Source: an uncultured Flavobacterium sp.
GTDB lineage: Bacteria; Bacteroidota; Bacteroidia; Flavobacteriales; Flavobacteriaceae
Length of the DNA: 64,000 nt
NCBI RefSeq assembly: GCF_951805225.1
Contig: NZ_OX638201.1
Location: 930,001-994,000, forward strand
Direction of reading: 5' to 3'
This document shows, piece by piece, positions 60,666 through 64,000 of this stretch. The translations under genes were made by a program, and so were the position numbers. The notes under the pieces are model-generated. The model was not told the DNA's origin. It saw only the letters and a list, made by a program, of their open reading frames with translations, and searched no databases. Numbering within the stretch: the stretch's first letter is position 1; the number at the start of each line of letters is the position of its first letter.

Positions 60666-62273
60666 TCAATTTCCTTTTAACAAGTTGATACTTACCGTAG
60701 CGATATTAGCATCCGGAAATTGTTTGGCAAACGAATTATCGGGAAATAATCCTGCTTCTGCAGCAATTTTATTAAACACAGGAAGTTCAACAATATATTG
60801 ATCAGAAAAACCGTGTGTAGCGTCGTAAGCTGTTGCAGGAGTTTTTCCTAAATTATTGGCTGCAAGTTTTGGATCTATGGTATGTAACTCAATTAGAAGT
60901 AAACCAAATTTGCGAACATATGGCGACCATTTTTGTAAATGTTCGAGAAGATTATCTTCGACCAGATTGTTGCTGATTCTTTTTCCTCTAAAAGCAAATG
61001 CACCGGTAGATTTACTGATTCTGTCTTTGTGAATCTGTTCCGGATCTGCCCAAATTCTATTGTGATCTAGAAAAGTTCTCACGTTAAGCAAGTCTTTCAA
61101 ATCGATGTTATAATTTTCTTTTAAATCATCAGAAAGTAAATCGGGACGACCAATATCTCCCCAAATTACTTTTGCCCAAATATCTGCTTTTATAAGATTA
61201 GCTCTGGTTACTTTTAGCGCAGCCTGATTATAATCGGCGCCAACTAGAAATAATGGATAATCATCGAGCATTTTTCCTCTTAAGGTTTGTCTTTCGATTA
61301 CTTCATAAATATGTTGTAGAAAAGCACCATTACCACAACCCATATCCAGAATTCCCTTGGGTTGTTGTTCAATTGGGAGATTAAAAAGACTAATAATAAT
61401 TTCATCTACCACTTTAAAATAAGTATCGTGAGCACCGCCGCTTCCCCAAACATTCATTTCGCGATCAACGTGAATTTCATTTTCGCCATCATTTGTGGTT
61501 CTTAAAACGTTGGGATCTCCAAAAATTAATTCTTCAATTTTGGCAAATGTTGGTAAATACGAAACGGTAACGCCATAAGCACTGGCTCTTTTAGCAAAAA
61601 ACAAACCGACTTCGGTAAATTGATAATTACCGTTTTTTTCAAGAAACCATCCAAGATGAACAAAAAAGTCTAATATCTTTTTGAAATTTTCAGGAGATTT
61701 ATGAAATTCTTCCGGTCTGAAAGAAGTTTCCATAAAGTACTTATGAAACATTCCGTTCATCGCCAGACGAACAATTGTTGGACCAATCAAATATCCTTCT
61801 ATATGTTTTAAAACTTGTTCCTGAATGCTATTTTTCAAAGCATCATCAGAAGGTTCTATTCCGTAATTTTTTTTATATTTTTCGAAAATAATATTGAGTT
61901 TTTCAAAGGGCGCATCATCAAAAAGACGGGAATGAAATTGGGTAGAAAAGTGCAATAAATCAACCACATCCTGATAAAGATGAAACATTGAAAAAGCTAT
62001 TTCTGTTTTTTCATTTACAGAAATCTTAATTTCCTGTGTTTCGTTATTGACCTCATATTCTAAAAAGGCTTGCGAAGCCAAAATTCTCAAAGCAACATTC
62101 AGATAACCTTCATTTGCTTTAAAAGTAGTGACAAGCTCAGATAATTGAGTTTGTTTTTTTTCTAAGATAAATTCTAAAACGCCGTGATTCTTCAATGCGA
62201 TTGCTACCGGAGCAACAGCTAAACCGTCAAGATGTCTGAAAATGGAGCTTCGGAGTTGTGATTTATCTGTCAT
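60666..62273 (-). CDS. AprA-like SAM-dependent methyltransferase
   Basis: A 535-residue enzyme. The first about 280 residues hold winged-helix-like regions (LRSSIFRHLDGLAVAPVAIALKNHGVLEFIL, repeated in kind at about 175-245). The SAM site is GILDMGCGNGAFLQHIYE (about 302-319), then VGADYNQAALKVTRANL and VIWGDIGRPDLL. LNVRTFLDHNRIWADP matches a segment I recall from the AprA-type methyltransferases of polyketide loading modules. Here no polyketide synthase is near. It is the gene upstream of the peptide gene on the same strand and may methylate the peptide or an accessory molecule. Confidence 0.75.
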   Translation of the reverse strand: MTDKSQLRSSIFRHLDGLAVAPVAIALKNHGVLEFILEKKQTQLSELVTTFKANEGYLNVALRILASQAFLEYEVNNETQEIKISVNEKTEIAFSMFHLYQDVVDLLHFSTQFHSRLFDDAPFEKLNIIFEKYKKNYGIEPSDDALKNSIQEQVLKHIEGYLIGPTIVRLAMNGMFHKYFMETSFRPEEFHKSPENFKKILDFFVHLGWFLEKNGNYQFTEVGLFFAKRASAYGVTVSYLPTFAKIEELIFGDPNVLRTTNDGENEIHVDREMNVWGSGGAHDTYFKVVDEIIISLFNLPIEQQPKGILDMGCGNGAFLQHIYEVIERQTLRGKMLDDYPLFLVGADYNQAALKVTRANLIKADIWAKVIWGDIGRPDLLSDDLKENYNIDLKDLLNVRTFLDHNRIWADPEQIHKDRISKSTGAFAFRGKRISNNLVEDNLLEHLQKWSPYVRKFGLLLIELHTIDPKLAANNLGKTPATAYDATHGFSDQYIVELPVFNKIAAEAGLFPDNSFAKQFPDANIATVSINLLKGN

Positions 62274-62518
62274 AGTAAGAGATTGAATGTTTACTAAAAA
62301 TAGTAAATTTTTTTAAACTGAGGATAGTCAGTTTTGTAGTATCTAAATATTATGATTTATTATTAAGAACTTATAATTGTCATTTACTCAGAATTTTATT
62401 CACATAGAGATAATTTTTTCCAATTTAGTACGGAAAAATTATACTATTGTCAACCTAATAATAGTTAGTATTATGGCAAAGTTGATTAAGGTTATGGATA
62501 GAAGAATACGGCTATAAA

Positions 62519-62683
62519 TTAGTCATCTTTTTTATTTCGATCATTGAAATAAAGAATACCGATTACTATCAAAACTAGTATTGGTGTAATTAGACTATAT
62601 ATACTTTTAACAACAAATAAATTGTATAATAAAAGCGAAATACTAAGAATAGTAATAAGTATAAAAAAGTGATTTTTGTTCAT
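62519..62683 (-). CDS. Small two-helix membrane protein
   Basis: A 54-residue peptide, too short for ordinary gene calls. Two hydrophobic segments (about 6-24, FFILITILSISLLLYNLFV; about 29-46, YSLITPILVLIVIGILYF) and a charged tail (NDRNKKDD). It starts 31 bp behind the membrane-protein gene at 62715 on the same strand, so it is probably translated with it and with the exporter. It may be a small transporter or immunity subunit; no family is known. Confidence 0.6.
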   Translation of the reverse strand: MNKNHFFILITILSISLLLYNLFVVKSIYSLITPILVLIVIGILYFNDRNKKDD

Positions 62684-62714
62684 GATAATTGTTTGCTATT
62701 CGTCCTTCACATCG

Positions 62715-63335
62715 TTATAATTTGTCAGTTTCGATTTTTATTCTCCCTACGTGGTTTCTTTTTATGAAATGAACCATAAACAAGATGCTTAAAAATGATA
62801 AACTAACCAATGATAAAGTAATATTGAACATATTCTTATTTGTAAAAGGGACAGTTGTAAATGTAGTTGTAATTAAAATGTTTAATATGCATAGAAGAAT
62901 AAAAAATTTTCCTTCGTAAAAGGAGTTTATTAAAATCGAGATTATCAATAAATTTAAAAAAGCAAAAAAAAGAAAAACGATATTTATACAAGTAAAAACT
63001 GTAATATCTATTTTATGATTTAATAAAAAGAATAAAGGAAAACAAAATAATAAAATGGTACATGGTTGTTTTAATATATAAAGAAGCTCGTTTATTGTTT
63101 GTGTTGTCTTTTTATTGACTCTTGAGTTACTAATACAAAAAAAATTATATTTTTCACTTGGACTTGATGCAATAGTTTTGATTGCAATAAACCCATATAT
63201 CACAGGAAAAGTTATAATATTAAATAAACTCGTAAGCAATATAATATCGATTAATTCTGAATGAATATATTTCATGAAAATTAGGTCGATAAAAATAATT
63301 GTCAGTACAAAAGCATAAAGGATAACAGATTTCAT
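62715..63335 (-). CDS. Polytopic membrane protein next to the ABC exporter
   Basis: A 206-residue protein with about six hydrophobic segments (for example VILYAFVLTIIFIDLIFM, IILLTSLFNIITFPVIYGF, TILLFCFPLFFLLNH, VFTCINIVFLFFAFLNLLI, LLCILNILITTTF, LVSLSFLSILFMVHFI). No catalytic motif is visible. It lies 82 bp behind the exporter gene on the same strand. Its place suggests a transporter partner or a self-protection protein of the peptide cluster. Confidence 0.65.
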   Translation of the reverse strand: MKSVILYAFVLTIIFIDLIFMKYIHSELIDIILLTSLFNIITFPVIYGFIAIKTIASSPSEKYNFFCISNSRVNKKTTQTINELLYILKQPCTILLFCFPLFFLLNHKIDITVFTCINIVFLFFAFLNLLIISILINSFYEGKFFILLCILNILITTTFTTVPFTNKNMFNITLSLVSLSFLSILFMVHFIKRNHVGRIKIETDKL

Positions 63336-63417
63336 AATTTATTTTTTAGTTGTTTTACCCCAGCTCAAATGAGCCAGCTTATTTTAATTAATTAACAAGA
63401 TGTAGCTGTCATTCATT

Positions 63418-64000
63418 TTAAACCAAGCTCTGTTTCTTCCATAAATTAAAATATTTTTCTTTTTTTGCTAATAAAAGATGATGATTACCGGACTCTATTA
63501 TTTTTCCGTTTTCCATTACTAATATCTGATCCGCATTTGCTATAGTACTTAATCGGTGAGCAATAATAATTATTGTTTTACCTTGCTTTTTGAAATCATC
63601 TATAGTTTGTTTAACTATCATTTCTGAGTTTGTATCTAATGAAGATGTTGCTTCATCCATTAGTAAAATTTCAGGATCTTTGTAAAGTGCTCTTGCAATG
63701 GCAATTCTTTGTTTTTGACCTCCTGACAACATCGTGCCATTTTCACCAATCTGAGTTTCGAAACCATTTGGTAATTTTTCTACAAATTCAGTAATTCCTA
63801 ATTGTTTGGATAAATCTAATATTCTGTGAATGTTTGGAAAAGAATCTCCTAAAGCTATATTTTCAATAATATTACCTGAAAATAAGTTAAGTTGTTGCGG
63901 AATTACTCCTATAGTTTTTCTTAAACTTCTATAATGTATAAATTGAGTATCATAATCACCAATATAAATTTTACCTTCTTTAATAGGATATAAATTTTGT
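63418..64000 (-). CDS. ABC exporter, ATP-binding part (runs off the window)
   Basis: The reading frame is open to the window edge, so only the C-terminal about 193 residues are seen. These are the second half of an ABC nucleotide-binding domain: the Q-loop in GVIPQQLNLFSGNI, the signature MLSGGQKQR, Walker B ILLMDEATSSLD and the H-loop IIAHRLST. The Walker A must lie just beyond 64000. The spacing and sequence are those of fused permease-ATPase exporters (MsbA/bacteriocin type), so the missing part probably includes six membrane helices and perhaps a C39 peptidase. As the first gene of the cluster within view it is the likely exporter of the peptide product. Confidence 0.85.
   Translation of the reverse strand, partial: QNLYPIKEGKIYIGDYDTQFIHYRSLRKTIGVIPQQLNLFSGNIIENIALGDSFPNIHRILDLSKQLGITEFVEKLPNGFETQIGENGTMLSGGQKQRIAIARALYKDPEILLMDEATSSLDTNSEMIVKQTIDDFKKQGKTIIIIAHRLSTIANADQILVMENGKIIESGNHHLLLAKKEKYFNLWKKQSLV

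Noticed and set aside
63418..63732. Complete 104-residue ATPase starting at 63732
   Set aside because: The frame stays open to 64000 with Q-loop residues upstream of that Met, so it is the end of a larger ABC protein.

Overview
The window looks like chromosomal DNA of a Flavobacterium-type bacterium (phylum Bacteroidota). It is AT-rich. Promoters carry the Bacteroidota -7 element TAnnTTTG (for example at 1507, 18808, 46187, 52437 and 53107). Several secreted proteins end in a type IX secretion (T9SS) sorting domain. There is an ECF sigma/FecR/TonB-receptor/DUF4249 locus and a surface vitamin B12 locus. No rRNA, tRNA, CRISPR array, transposase or phage gene was found.

Layout. 1-6,960: a LysM-NlpC/P60 protein, then a cobalamin riboswitch driving a BtuB-like TonB receptor and two surface lipoproteins, then a secreted unknown. 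7,500-13,900: OsmC plus a secreted alpha/beta hydrolase, OxyR, a GH130 glycoside phosphorylase, an acetyltransferase and two DNA glycosylases (Mug and AAG). 14,000-18,600: a probable COOH-NH2 ligase-like protein, a CHAP-like amidase and an MltD-like transglycosylase. 18,800-27,000: an MFS transporter, a PhyH dioxygenase, a membrane-protein/amidohydrolase gene pair and a large T9SS Ig/propeller protein. 27,400-30,000: a BlaI/BlaR1-like pair behind three operators spaced exactly 20 bp apart. 30,200-36,200: a TetR-controlled thioesterase/NTF2-like operon, an orphan GNAT, an isochorismatase-type hydrolase and two alpha/beta hydrolases. 36,450-41,650: the sigma/anti-sigma/TonB receptor/DUF4249 operon. 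41,900-46,000: three unknown genes, FabH and a small membrane protein. 46,200-53,900: a Dyp peroxidase, a FdhF/YdeP-type molybdoenzyme with FdhD, a zinc-finger/FAD monooxygenase fusion, a Crp-type regulator and a divergent SDR. 54,240-57,190: a GH87 alpha-1,3-glucanase.

57,266-64,000 is the most interesting stretch. It reads as a previously unassigned ribosomal-peptide (RiPP-like) cluster. A 59-codon peptide gene (59906-60085) is followed by a terminator hairpin that would let only part of transcription through. Three genes separated by only 3 bp follow: two helical proteins, at least one resembling an alpha/alpha toroid, and a PhyH-type Fe(II)/2-oxoglutarate dioxygenase. Upstream on the same strand lie an AprA-like SAM methyltransferase, two membrane proteins and an ABC exporter that runs off the window. 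No LanB, LanC, LanM, YcaO, radical-SAM or ATP-grasp gene is present, so the modification chemistry would not be a classical one.

The intergenic DNA is largely made of nested palindromic repeats of about 100-300 bp, in several families. The ACATAG family has four copies, the GTGCC/GGTAGAAA family two, the TCATTTCGACG family two full and two partial copies, and there are single-copy palindromes at 1290, 12045 and 34028. They lie in gaps, often at gene 3' ends, and encode no transposase.
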